Assembly: GCF_040581485.1 (NCBI RefSeq)
Contig: NC_090129.1
Span: forward strand, 7,054,501-7,118,500
DNA length: 64,000 bases
Source of the DNA: Linepithema humile
Lineage: Eukaryota > Arthropoda > Insecta > Hymenoptera > Formicidae
Reading direction: 5' to 3'
A model generated the notes under the pieces. That model worked only from the letters and a program-made list of their open reading frames with translations, was not told where the DNA came from and ran no database searches. Positions 38,659 to 52,311 of this stretch are shown one piece after another. The translations under genes were made by a program, and so were the position numbers. Every line of letters begins with the position of its first letter. The first letter of the stretch is position 1.

Positions 38659-41600
38659 CTGAAAAATAAAGACATTTATTTTGAAATACGTATATTTACG
38701 CGCTCTCAAATGAAATAAATCATCATTCGCCTAAGATAGAAATTGCAACGTACGCTTTCAATATTATTTATTACGTAGTTATTTTACACGCTCACAACAG
38801 TCGGACGACAGCGATCATATATTCGTTTGAAAACGATCGTATTGCCGCGACGAACGATCTGCCGAATTTACGTCGCCGTTGGGAATTCGATAACGCGACG
38901 ATGTCCGATTTGTTTTCCGCCGAAATCCGCGCTGAAATCTCGCCTCAATTTCGCCTCAGCGAGATCGTTCCTTTTATTCGCAACGTCTCAAAGCTTTCTT
39001 CGAAAGTTCTCTTCCTCGCAGCGTTCTATAGCGCGCGGAGCTGCGTCTCGTCGCCGCGAGCGCCGGCTTTTACGAGGGGGATTAGGTGGTGTAAAGGATG
39101 GTCGTAAAGGGAAATTTCGTACGCCGAACGTATTTGCCCCGATCGTTCTGGTCGGGACGAGAAAAATAGCCGTCGAGACAAAGCAATTTGTATGCACCGG
39201 GGAAATGTGCGCGCGACAACATTATGTACTGCGCTCTATTCTACATTAATGAAACAAGAATTTCATTCCGCGGCGGCAGTGGCTTTCTCAACGAAAGGAC
39301 TACGATGCGGTCTTTAAATCAATTTCGCCAACGTGATAGTACTCTTCGAGTTCGTGGCATCGGGATTGATCGCCTGCCATCCATGTCCTGGATAAGGGCG
39401 AAACTTTTCGCGTAACATCCAGTCGACGTGCGTTCTCAGTGACAGGCGGTAATTTTTGAATAATCTACCCTAGGCGTGTCTCTCGCATCAGGCAAAATAT
39501 GAGCTATTGTTTCCTAAGTAAGATTGATTCGATTTTTTTAAACCATGCCAATTCATACGAAAATTCGTCGACACGTTAAGATGCGAAAGTCTCATATTTC
39601 AAACTTTCAACCAGATATTGTTTCTAATCAAAGAGGTTGATTTTTGTGCTAATAATTTATAATGTATCGCACACATTACACTTTATATTTCAAAGAACTA
39701 AACAAGCATATGCTAACAAGGAAGAGTAGAATTCACTTCTCGTTGAAGAAATGCTTGCATTAAAAATGTTTTTGAGATCCAGCTGACTAACCGATAAAGC
39801 AATATTAGATATACGATTCTCCTAATGTCACTGCACTTTGTACACCGAAGTGGCACGGATAAGATCGTGAGTGAAACAGGAAATAAGAACATTCTTCGTC
39901 AGAACTTTGAAGGTGAGATAGGAAGAGAGATTCGAGTTAAGGTTAGCTAGTGTCTCCGCCCTTCAACTCTATCATTTCCTGTCATGTTTCCTATATTGGT
40001 AATAGTGTAAAGTACTCTTCTCGAAGTAATAGCAGCCCGAAGACGACCCTTTAAGCGACGTTCAGCACTTTACGACCGCTCTTTATATAAGAACACCTTA
40101 CTCTCCAAGGCGTGCGCATGCCACCTCACCTTTCGATTCGCTCTCGCGAGCGGCTCGGTGGAAAAAAATAGAGCGGAAGTGTACACCCGGGCGGAAATTC
40201 TCCCGAGAGGCAGTCGCCACGACCGCAACATTTTTATTTTCATAGTCGATAGAACGGTGATTAAAGGGAAAGTAATTTTCGTCTCCTGATCGATCTTGCG
40301 GACGCGACCTACGGGCGCGTTCTCGTTAGATTCTGTAATAAGTTTCGGATTGTCAGCACAATTTTAATCAAACTCGTTTGCAGCTATGTCGCTGGGTAAG
40401 AAGTTAAATGATTTCGCTGTGTGCGATACTTAGTATAGATTGCATTTTTTGTTCTCTAGTTTAGTTTAGTAAAATATTGTCGATTTTACTACTGTCTTCG
40501 TAACTGCGATATTTTCATGGCTGATATTCGATAGGATTTCCGATTAATCTTGCAAATCTGATGCACAGGCATTCTTTCCGCAATAAATCCTAGATCATTA
40601 GTTCCGTGATCTTGTCGTTAAATTGAATTGGTTAAAAGAATAAACAGTTTCTGCAGATAATTACAATATTATTTCTCTCAATTTTGTTCGTTGCAATTAC
40701 GTTCTCATGTTCTTTTTTTTTTTATTTTTCATCTTGCTTGCTTTTCATCGGTACATAATTTTCAAATTTCCTAGAGGAACTTTCGAGTACGAAGTAAGGC
40801 TATAATGAAGCCAGCTTGTATGCGACATCTTATATCGGTGTGAACCATTTCATCCGTGCCGGCTTTATCGATGAGCAAAGAGCAGAGGGGAAAAAAAGAT
40901 AGCGCTTCACTGTCGCGCCTGAGAATTCTTCTGAAACTGAATTTCCTCCCAAAGACCGTAAAGTGCACCATAAAAGAGCAACTAATGCGGTTCCGCGAAT
41001 TCATGCGCACTTGAAAGTGCAAAGGAGACTTCTGCGAAGTAAAACATAGCTCGAATAGAAGATTGACAAAGGACATCTAAAGAGAAGAGTCGGAATTATC
41101 ATTGATAACAGCACATTTATTTGATGATAGTAAAAAGTGATGAGAGAAAAGCGGATAAAAGGTTGTGTCATGCGTCATTAATCATGATTCATGATTCATG
41201 AATAATAGAAAATTACAGGGATACTTCATCATCATTCATAATCGTTCAGAGATAGCATTATCATTCTGTCTCGACTATATTTCTACCATTATTCGTTCCT
41301 GTCCATGCAAGAGCACATATAAATAATTCAATATAGAATCGATTGCGTTTTTTTCCAAGTCAAATGTCGGTATAAATTCATATTAAAAAAATTACTGAAC
41401 TGCCTGGTCCTATCTTTCTTTATAAATTTGTATAAATTTTCTAACAATCGCGATAAATTAAATCTAAACGAGTTAAAATTCATAAAAATTTTGTTTTAAA
41501 TGATAATAATTTATATTTATTTATAACTAACGCAGAGATTTATAATTAAAAATAAATTTGGAATTGCTGTTGAATCAAAAAAACTTATTTACAATATGTT

Positions 41601-42480
41601 TGTTAAAAAATTTGTTGCTAGTAAATAATTCCATAAATTTTATATACAATATATTTAAAAATTGTTCTTTTTGCCAGAATTGTGCTACAAAATTCCATAT
41701 ATATCATCTCAAACGTCGAGGTCTGATCATTCACTGACTTGAACTACTATGCGCGGATATCGCGTCTTGAGACACCTGCTTCCTGAGATATTTTTATCCG
41801 GTCGTAAATTTTCCCGATCGAAAAACGAAAGTCCAAATATAGGAAATGCAGGGGAAGAAGTCAAGCTTCCGGATTGAAGATCGAACGCCCGTCGCGGTTT
41901 AGACGAAGTGCCAATACATGTAATCCGCCACCTGTATCGTGACGTAGATATATATAGCAGTACATACATGTATAATTTCTCAAGAAGGTGCAGTCGAACA
42001 GATCTCTAGCAATGAATCATGAATGAAAGTACAGGATGCACCACTTCGTATAGCATAAAAATTAAAGTCCACTTAAAGTCAAAATGCAATAATAACAAGA
42101 CAAATGAAATTTTTTGAAATGTTTGAATAATAGCTGAACATGTACGGTACATTTCCACTTTATGGATCTATAAATATTATATAAAGCGTTATGTGTTGGA
42201 GAGAATTTCGAAGATTGAAAATGTTGCGAATTTTATATCCTCACATTTTCTAACGAAATTTTCTAGCAAGATAAAAGCGTAATATATTTTCGAAGAGCAT
42301 GCGCAAGAGTTTTCGCGGTGAGGTGACGTGTACATGGAAATGCTTAATTTATCGTACGTCATAAATCTCGTTTTTATTGTTTTAGACGGTTCAATATTTG
42401 GCGCGAACGAGAAGGCGGCGCAAGTGCCGTAAATTTCGTTTACGTCGTGAGTTGCGGAACATGTACAAGAGACGCGTCGC
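38659..42480. other. DNA upstream of the first resolved RasGEF1 exon
   Basis: No recognised gene. A GC- and CpG-rich patch covers 38.8-39.4 kb and a second covers 40.0-40.35 kb. They could hold the 5' exon and promoter of RasGEF1. One candidate coding start (minus, 40130-40231) is reported as a finding. Confidence 0.5.
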
Positions 42481-42532
42481 ATTTTATTCCGAGCATAAGC
42501 GCTCGGCTTTATTTTGATCGTAAGAGTTTTAT

Positions 42533-42537
42533 TCAGT
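42533..42537 (+). promoter_or_regulatory. Possible arthropod initiator (TCAGT)
   Basis: TTATTCAGTGAGG matches the arthropod Inr consensus (TCAGT). It precedes, by about 170 bp, an ATG in a good context with an open frame and a splice donor. There is no clear TATA box 30 bp upstream. This is a motif-only call. Confidence 0.25.
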
Positions 42538-42708
42538 GAGGAGCCAGGCGAGTGTAGGAACGCGCGAAAAGGAGCGTGCGGGTGTGTGACTTTAGAAAAT
42601 GCAACGTTATTGATTATTTAATACACTGGGGTGTTTAAGCTAGGAAAACGATATTTTGTATGCTTTGTTAAGACTGGTTCTCGTAAACCTGGTTCAAAAG
42701 GCTTTGCC

Positions 42709-42801
42709 ATGACGGAAAGTGAAGAAGGTGGGCGTGCGCGTACTCGCGAGAGAGCACCGAGGGCATCGACAAAGGACGCGAAGGTGCCAGCTACAGTAAA
42801 G
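42709..42801 (+). CDS. Candidate first coding exon of an unidentified plus-strand gene
   Basis: The ATG at 42709 (TTGCCATGA) opens a 31-codon frame: MTESEEGG, then a strongly basic stretch with alternating Arg/Thr/Glu and DAKVPATVK. It is followed by AAAG|GCAAGT, a near-perfect GC-type donor; a GT donor three bases later is the alternative. Unspliced, it stops at 42816-42818. No matching downstream exon is found in the window, so an intron of more than 21 kb would be required. I do not recognise the peptide. It may be a chance frame. Confidence 0.25.
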
Positions 42802-42819
42802 GCAAGTAAAATGTGAGGG

Positions 42820-45800
42820 AGTGTGGGAGGTGCTGAGAGTAAGGGCGATATTACAGAGTCGGAATGCTTCGCTGTTATTACTCGAGAAACTCAGGAATTT
42901 CTCTATTATTTAAGAAAGTCCAATACGTGTTCTGACAAAAGGTAAAATATTTCGTCTATGACGCGGAATAGTCGAATAAGTATTGCACATTATAATGGAG
43001 CAATGATATTCGTGGAAAAAGAAGGAATGCAAAAGGATTGAGAATAGATTTTGTTTCAACTGGCTATATTGGATAAGTCGAAATTATTAATTTGACATTA
43101 ATATTTGAAGGATAAGCGGATTTTTTTTACTAGAAATTTGCTTTTATAAAAGTTGTAGAAATAAATTAATATCGGCTACATTCATAGCCACCGAGCGCAT
43201 TTGGTTAGATAATAAGCATTTTTCGCGCATCAAACTTGGTTAATGCAATGTAATTTTAAGAACGGAAAAAAAAGAGATGTCATCTGCATTCTTTTATTAT
43301 TGAAAGTAACGTCTTGCGGAGCTTGCGTCATATAAATACGTAATGTCGTCGACTTGAAAACTAGAATAAGGCACTTCAGCTAATAGTTTCATAACAGCAA
43401 TTAAAAAATTATGGCTCTAAAAAACTATGCGATGATATAAACATCATATTGCATGTACATATTAAATTTGTTTTTGCAAATTAGCCAGCAAACTGTATGC
43501 ACATAAATCTGATTTTGAAATACATTATTTACAGTGCTATGAATACATAATAGTTTTCCACTGATATAGAACCTATGATAAAAGCTGTTTATTCGGGTTT
43601 CCAGGACTGTCGATATTGTTCGCATTGTGGAATATCGGCGACTTCGTCTACATAAACCAACGGGAGAATATGCGAGAAAAACCTACTAGATAAAAAGAAC
43701 CCGACAAAGTGAAAAGCGGGACAAGAGCCGGCGAATAGGAGGATTAGGCGGCCATGCGTATGAGACATTTTCGTCCCCGAGCACTCGTGAGAGCACGATC
43801 TGGAAGCTTTCGGAACGACTATAACGATTTTCACAGTAAACATTTGCCCATAGCTTACGCTTGCTCCTGTGGCTCAAGTTAAATTGCCTTCAAAATTGCA
43901 TCTCCGCAGGCAACGCGTTGCGAGAGAACTCGAGCGAAGAGTACCGCCGCGGATCACTCGCATAAATTTCAACCCTAAGCCCCGGCCGAACTCGCGCAAT
44001 AGCAATCGCACATGTAATTAAGCGATAATAATGATAAGTAATATTTCAATGGAGTATCATGACTGGGTATCGAAGCAGTCGAATTTTCACGCAGCTTGCT
44101 TCCCCGCTGAATGTTTATTTTGTAAACATGCGAGCTGTTTTCAGTTCTTCTTTAAGAAAAACTTTGAAAACTTTGCAAAAATGTTGGGAAACAAATGATC
44201 AAAATATTTATCGCTGCTACTTTTTAACATTGTTACTTTACGTAGATTTATTTGAAAAGAATTGTCCAAAAAGAAAATATAACATTCTACAATGAAAAGG
44301 TTAAAAAAATGTTGACTACCAGCGCAAACTTTTTCTTGCGGCAGCATTGTTGCCAAAAACGTAATCACTTATTCAGCGTCACAGTAGCTTAGCGAATAAC
44401 AAGATGTACTCTATTTGCGGTAGCAAGATTGGAATTTCAGCCAGCGCGTTTGTGTTTTTCTGAGTTGTATATATACCTATGTGTATTATATTTCACTGAA
44501 ATGAAATGAATGATGAAACGGAAATCTGTGCCAAAATTATTCGAGAAATTGAGCAATTTCAAAATTTAAGCAATTATTTTTGTCATAAGCAAAACAAATA
44601 CAATGGCTTTCGAAAATATTTTTGCGTAATTCGGAAATTGAGATTACTATAATTTCGATGCATTTCATTTTTCGATACAAAATGCGGAAAATGCGAACGT
44701 GCGAAAAATTTAAAACACAACATTGCGCGCATTATACGCTAAAAATGAATAAAATGCATATTTTAACATTCTAGATCATTTCTCTCTTTAAAATATCAGA
44801 TTTTAATGCAACAAAGAAAATGTAAATTCTAAAATTTATTCCTAATTTAATTTTAATCATTTATTTTTGCTTGAGAAATCCAAGTGTTCATGTATTAAGA
44901 ATTTATCAAAAAATGAGAGCTTTTGATTTGCTGTTTATGATCATTCTAAGCATATTTTGCCGCAATAATTTCCATTCCAATCATCCATTTCGTCGACGGC
45001 TAATGATCACGAAGGAGGCAGCAAATTTGGCGGCAATGGCGTTCACCGCGTGTTAGGCACAACCAGTGTGCATCGACAGAATGCACTGGTGCGTAAATCG
45101 CGAGCACAGGACGGACATATGTGAGAGAAAGAGAAAGGACGAGGCCGAGCATAATGGCTTTCCAATGTACCGTGCGAGTGCGGGGCGAAACACTACCGTG
45201 AAATATTTATCGCTAAGCAGTCGAGATAATGCACGCGCAAACTGGAATTTACTTCGTGAAACACCAATGAGAACAGCGTTGCTAGCCCTTTTACTCCGCT
45301 CTCAAGATCGTTTTACGTTAATCCTCCCAACGTTCCAACGAGTATCGTATTACTCGCGTTTCGTGCAGAAATATTTTTCCACATATCGTTTATTATGAAT
45401 TTAATTGGTTTTTTATTACAAATTAATTTCTATTTTGCCGCTGCGCATTGTATTAATTTTATATATTTTATTGTGCAAACGACATGTCGAATAACGTATA
45501 TTACGAATAACATTAAAAACTGTTTCATTAATGTCGAAAACTTTTATTTAACAGTTTGTGGAAATCTATGTGAAATTAAACAGCTTTTGTGAAATCATTG
45601 AACATCTAGAAATTATTCATTATGCACTTTTTTTTACGCCTTCTATCATTGTGACAGATCGTAGAACAGGATTCACGTAGCTATTACCGCATTCATTTGT
45701 TTTGTCTGAAGTTCCCGCTACCTCGGTTTGGTAATGTAACGTTTAGTTCTTTAGTATTTATTACCTCGCATCTTCCTCTCATTTTACCATTCTCGACTCT

Positions 45801-48800
45801 CGACGGTAAAGATGGTGCACATTAATCTGCTTAACGTCCCTGGTACAAGAGATTCATACTTCTTTTAGTTTAGCAAGCTGAATTTAAGGATAAAGTATCC
45901 CAATTCGCGGTAAATGAATGAACAATGTTGAATGCGTATTATGCAAAACGTTCCATGAGCCATTTTACTCCGTGTGGCGAAGAGTTTGTCACTTTCAGTA
46001 AATCACAATTAGGAGTGTCTTTCTTATAAAAATTTCAAAGTGTTATTTGCAAACGTTATTTACGTTAATTTACAATCATAATTGTAACCATTATACTGAC
46101 AGATCTTTATATGTTGTATCTTATCTATACAATATTATGTTGCTCCAAGTCGTAATTTATTCGACATTTTTATTTAATAGGAAAGAAACAATATAACACA
46201 AATGTTATCGATTCAGATTTATATGCTCTTTATGATACTTATTTATATATGCGTATATATTTCTTTTTATATGTAAGATATAATACAAGAGGCACTCGAG
46301 ATGTTGCGATAATTTATTCCAACTTTTTGTCTCCTTTTGTGTTCTCAAACTCGATGAATATTCATAGGAAAGTGAGGGACCGGTGTCGTTCGTATATCCG
46401 TGTACCCGTCCATCTATCCACGTCTTCATTAGCCTCCCTATGTCCTCTTTCCTTCCATTAACGTGATTCTTTCTGGTGTACTACTCGGCTGCGAAAATAA
46501 TCAGCCAATGAAAACATATTTTCAAAATAAACAAGTCTCGTATTTTCATTGCACTTAAGTGAATTATTTTTATAATATCCACTAGAGTCGAGATTGTATG
46601 AAACAAAAGAATTTTTCAGAAAAACTTATGAGAAATTTCCTTTGATCTCCGAAAGATGTTCGTGAAATGAGAAATAGTTCGTCATAAACGATGAGCTTGA
46701 AGAAAGGCTGAACTTCTTATGAAGCAACGTAAGATGAAAGAGATTGTTGCAGAACTTATGTATCTCTAGAAACGTGACCTTTGTTATTACGATCTCATGT
46801 ACTCTACAGAATTAGTTCCATCTGTCAAAATGTGTTTGGTGTCATCTCTGGCGTTGAATTTAATTTTCCAAACGCGGATGTTCCGCTCGATGAAATTAGT
46901 TCAAACAACTTGAATCGCGATAGAACGAAAACTAAAATTTATGTCAGAAAAGTTGAGAATACAATCTCGCGGAAAAATGCGTGCGGAATTTGTAAAAGTT
47001 GTATGATTTATAGATCAATTAGAAGCTTGCATAAGGAATGATTCATCGCGTTGCCGAAACTCCGCAGCTCGCTTTACCGGGATCATGAAATTTTACATTA
47101 CGAACGTTCGCGGCGATCGTAGTTTGAAAAACAGACAATTACAGTAAAACCGCCGAGTCACGGTGTGAGAAGAATTCTTTCACGGGCGCGGATTAAAGTA
47201 AGAACGACGACGGGAATAAGAGTAAGAAACGGCGACGCCCCTTAAGTGAGCGCGATGGAGCTCGGTGGTATATTATTCCAACGGACACGTGAAATGAAAA
47301 ATGAGACCTTATAAACGTGAGTCTTGAGAGGAGATGGAGCCGGAAAGCTTCACGTCGTGTTACTAAAGACGAGGAAGTCGGCGGCTGAGACCGAGTGCGA
47401 CGAGGTACAACGCCGCGCCATCCGTTTCATTAATAATTACAGCTTGTGTACCCGCGAAAATTACTCCCTTTATCCACCCTCGCGGCGAGTACCCGCTCTT
47501 ACACGTTCTGCCAACTCCTCTCTGCTTTCTTCCTCGATTCATCTCCCCTCCTGCCCCCGCCGCGACGTATCTCGTCTTCATTCGGTATTGTGTGTTTGTG
47601 GAACTTTACCGGCGCTTTATGCACCACTGCTGCGTGAAGCGAAATAATTTATAATAATACATGTGGCACCGAAAATCTTCCGCTAAACAGAATTAATATT
47701 GCCAGTTGAACATTTTATTAAAAAATGCGGCAATAAAGCTAACATTTCAAGATAAAAGGGAACAGAGATAAAAACATTTTAATTGCGACGTCTTAAAGCC
47801 GTTGAAAAACGACAAAACAACAATTTCATAAAATAAATTATTGCAAAAAATGTTCCGAAGAAGCATTCATAAATATGCTATCAAGTCATGCAAAACATTA
47901 ACAGTATAACATTGCTGTTATTTCACCTTTATACCATTTTTATTGCTTTTGAAGTTGCACCGCTTTTAATGAAAAACTTGAAGATACATTGCGGCCGTAT
48001 TAATGGATCTCGCTGTTATACGTTTCTCCGGTGTTGTACGTTTATCGCATTGCGAATTCAGGACAGGGCCGAGAGACGTTCGTCTTGTCGTCCGCTCGCT
48101 GGAGACAGATACGAAGCTGCTCCAGTCGAGTAATATCCGTCGTTTGCGAAGAAAGGCACCTCCGTCGTGCTGTAAGCCGCGATATGCGAAATCGCGCAGC
48201 AGCAGGTGTGAATTAAGGAGCTAAAGTTCAAGGCGGACGTCTGCGCAGCTTCCTGGATCAGGCGTGCAGATTTCCCTTCTCGCGGGTTTAATTAATTTAT
48301 TCTAGACCGTGCATAATCCACGTACCATTTTTATTCTCCCCCTCCCCATCTCTCTTTCTGATTAGAGTCATATAAACTTTACATAGTATAAAAACTAATT
48401 TGATATTTTAAGATTTTTTAAGAACAAAATTAAGCGTTTAGAACGAAAAAAAGTAGTATTTGCTTATAAAAGAAAATTGAAACGTTTAAATGCTTATTTT
48501 ATATTTGATAAAATAAATTCATTTATATAAATGCTATAAAAAGAGTACAAATTTGTTAAAATATTGCACTTCTCATAAAATCTGTCCAAGAAATCGGGGA
48601 TATACATGACTACTTTGGTGAGTCATGGCTCTTGCAAAGTACGAACGAGTTTGTGGATTCGCCGACTTTGATGTATATGGATATTTGAGCATGTATATGC
48701 TATCGTGAAACACATATATATATATACACGTGCACGTTTCCGGCGGTTATGGTGAAAAGGTCGTCGAGTCGCGACCGAGAAGTGACTCTTGCTATCTTAA

Positions 48801-51800
48801 TGGGGTTTCGCAGCGTTAAAAGCTCTTCGCCGCTGTACACGTACCCTTTCTTCCTTTCACGGACTGGCGCAGCGAGTGATTTCCGGCGGATCGGGTATTC
48901 GTCGCGTCGCGGAAATCAATCGGGAACGTCGAGACGTTAATTCGATTCTGTGGGTTTACGACGCAGCCAGTTAGAATGGAACGAGATGGGCCGTCATTTC
49001 CTTCGCTGCTCGTTATTAATAAAAAATAAAATCGCTACCGATCAAACTGAAACTCCATCTGGCTAAATTGGATGCTGTCATTCTAATCCTCTGTAATCCA
49101 AATTTTTTTAAGCTCTTTTTACAGTGGGCAAAATCAGTATTTTTGGACAATGGAAATAATGAAAAATGCGAGTAGAAGGATATAAATCTTCCTTAAAAAT
49201 GCAAATGTATTTTTAGCTGAACAATATATTTTAAATCATAATATGCAATTTGAATTTATATTCTATCGAATTTGTAATACGACTTGATATATAAAATTTA
49301 TCATATATTTTTTATAAAAATTCATAAAATGAGGCAAAGTTTAAAAACTGCATGTATATGCATATTCCTGTTTAAAAATAAATAATATAATTATATATAA
49401 TTTTCCTCATTATAACATTTTCTATAAATTTATTGTATACAAATATTTTAATATTTATATTATAATATTAATAATATGAAAAAATTGCCAATATATGTGT
49501 AAATATTAATCTGTTAATTTATATTACTGCTATATAAATAAAGCAATCATTAATTGATTTCCAGAGTTAGAAATGCTTTAAACATTAATCTGGTCTGATT
49601 TTCCATAAAGTTTTATCGAGATAATAAATTTAACTTTACACAATTTTGATATGTAGCATAAAAAATATATAATATTCTACGTATATTCGAAGATTTTTTA
49701 ATCAGATAATAAAATAATCAATCGTTTTACAATATATTCGGATACTAAAAATAATTAAAATAGTTAGTGCATATGTATATGAATGTATTCCACTGAAACT
49801 GAATCTTTGAAAAGTTCCATTTCGAGACCATTGTAGAAGTGTAGACGAGGAGATAGAAATAGAGAAGAGACCGATTGAATGGCGGGATTTAAATCGCAAG
49901 CTGGCAATACGTCTTCGAAAACGTGTGGATTTAAGCGTTTCCTGCAATTCTCCGGTATTTCCGCTGTTACATTTTCGTTGATGCCTTATCGAAAATATGC
50001 TATGGATATAAATTGGAATGTACAATGAGAACCATGTCGTCATTGTTATATTTCGTGTTGCATTAATTCCATTCTTTCATCCCTAAAATTCAAATCACGC
50101 TATAACACATCAATAATAATGTTTTAGTTACGGTTGATAACAGAATACGGTTATTAACACTTCATTACGGTTATTTTACATTTCGTATTAATTACATAGA
50201 TTTCCCTGATTCAATAAATTGTTTCCAAATTGTACGAGAAATTATTTATCTATCGTATTGAGTTTGTAATAAATTATCGACCATAACTATAACGAGCAAT
50301 ACTACAATTATTTGTTGAGAGAAATTTCAAAATGGCTGTAATATTTATATATCGTCGCTTCGTTTATGGCGTATTTGCCAAAGAGAATATAGAAATTTTC
50401 ATGTACATTGATAAAAATTTTCAGGCAAATTTCGCGTGGTTCGAGGTTGATTGTGCAACAAGGAACAAATGGCTGCGGCGCTGTATTGTTCGAAAATCAT
50501 CGTCAGCGTCGAACATAACCGTAAACACATTCGGATGTTGTCCACTATGAGTATGGCGTGATGTCAGCCGCGAAAGTTTCGCTGGCGCGATTGTGTGGAC
50601 GCTGAAACTACGTGGAGAGTAGCGATATAGGTGCGGACATAGAAAATTCGCACACAAATAAATTACATATGGTTTCGCCAGTGAAACGCGTTCCGTCCTG
50701 AAAGCCAAGCAGCGACTAGGGGGGGAAAAACAGCGAAAGGGTTTTCGTTCGACATCCAAGTTTCGCAAATGATCAGTTTCAACTTTGTGATAAATAGCAA
50801 TAGTTACAAACTGCGATCTAGTTTACATATATTTCTTTCACTCTTGAAGGAATTTCGCAATTTGATTATAGCGGAAATTTAGATCGATAGCCACACTTAT
50901 CACTTTTAGACCGCAATTTTCATATTTTTGATAATTAAATAGAAAATACAAATTTTTATCGATCAATTTTAGATTAGAGACATTAAAAATCATTAAAAAA
51001 AGTGATTTATAGGGATCGATATGAAGATATTCGAAATTAGTCTTGCTTAGACAACAATTTCTATCAAAGAAACAATGTCCCAAATTGAAAAGGAATTCTC
51101 CGTTCGTTAAAGATTTGCATTCTGTGTGACCAGAGTGCACTTTTCTTTTATAAGCTTCTTAAATTGGCACTCGTACCAAGATGGAAGCGAACAAAGGCAG
51201 CCGCGAGTGGTTTCGGCGGGATGAACGTTCTAAAGGTCGAAGTTCATTTCGGGGCTAAGCCGTCGGGGTGTCCCATCCAACCAATGCGACGGCTCAGTCG
51301 AAATGGGAGATTTGAGAAAGCCAAATGAGGCACAACAGGAAAAGACAGAATGAGAAAGAGAGAAAGAGAGAGAGAGAAAATGGTGATGGAAGCTGTAGGA
51401 TCCAGTAAATGTATGCGTGCATGAATATATTTTGCAGTCTGTACAAGTGATTAAATTAATGACATTTACATCGTATTTAGCGCTTAATGCAGTCTCCTGC
51501 TTTCTGGCTAGAGATAACATTTTTCTCATACGCAGTGTATCATTTAAAATACGAAAACATAACAAGAAACATTGCTTTTCATAATAGATACTTTCATAAT
51601 AGAGTAGATGTAGTAATGCTCTTGATATGTAACGTCACAAGAGCTCGTGGCAGAAGTAGATAAAATGCATAATTCATGAGGTATATATACTTTGCATACA
51701 ATTTCATACTTAAAGTAAACTTCCAATTACTGAGTTGATTCAGCCGAGAACTCGTCTCGCGAAAGAATATAATTCCAAAAATCTCCCAATTCATTTACGA

Positions 51801-52202
51801 ATATTATCGTTAACTTTTGATTTCGGCGAAATATGTCTATTTATCTCTCAAATATTCAAACGAATTTTAGATTTATATTCGTTTAACAGGTTTTAAGTAA
51901 GAATCTCTTTTATGTCAAACAGTCTCACTCTTTTTTTTTCACTGCACGAATATATTTCGGCGCATCAACAAGTAATAAAGCGTGAGTGCTTAGTGACTGA
52001 TGAACTGAGAAACACGATGACAGATGTACAAACACGCGCCGACGGATATTTCATCGACACGGGTAAGCTGAGATGCGTACGTGAATGTGTATCTTGCATG
52101 ACACATCGAATGTGTGGTGTACAGCCAATTGGTTCGCATCGTGACTATCAAGTGTGCCCCATCCGCTCCATGGTCGATTCGATTCACGTGGGAACGTAGA
52201 TA
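42820..52202. other. Gene-poor region
   Basis: AT-rich DNA alternating with CpG-rich patches at about 43.7-44.0, 45.0-45.4, 47.1-48.3 and 48.7-49.0 kb. No open frame has a recognisable domain or exon chain. No tRNA or rRNA was seen. Confidence 0.5.
51351..51377. repeat. (GA)n-rich purine repeat
   Basis: Imperfect GAGAAAGAGAGAAAG tract ending in a short GA run. Confidence 0.8.
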
Positions 52203-52231
52203 TGTGTGTGCGTGCGTGCGTGCGTGCGTGC

Positions 52232-52310
<79 letters not shown>
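52203..52310. repeat. Compound (TGCG)n(TG)n microsatellite
   Basis: About eight TGCG units (52205-52238) run directly into about 36 TG dinucleotides (to 52310). Long open frames on both strands across it (poly Cys-Val, poly Thr-His) are products of the repeat. Confidence 0.97.

Positions 52311-52311
<1 letters not shown>

Noticed and set aside
38827..39249. 140-codon plus-strand frame upstream of RasGEF1
   Set aside because: It lies in a CpG-rich patch where stops are rare, overlaps open frames in other phases, and has no recognisable domain.
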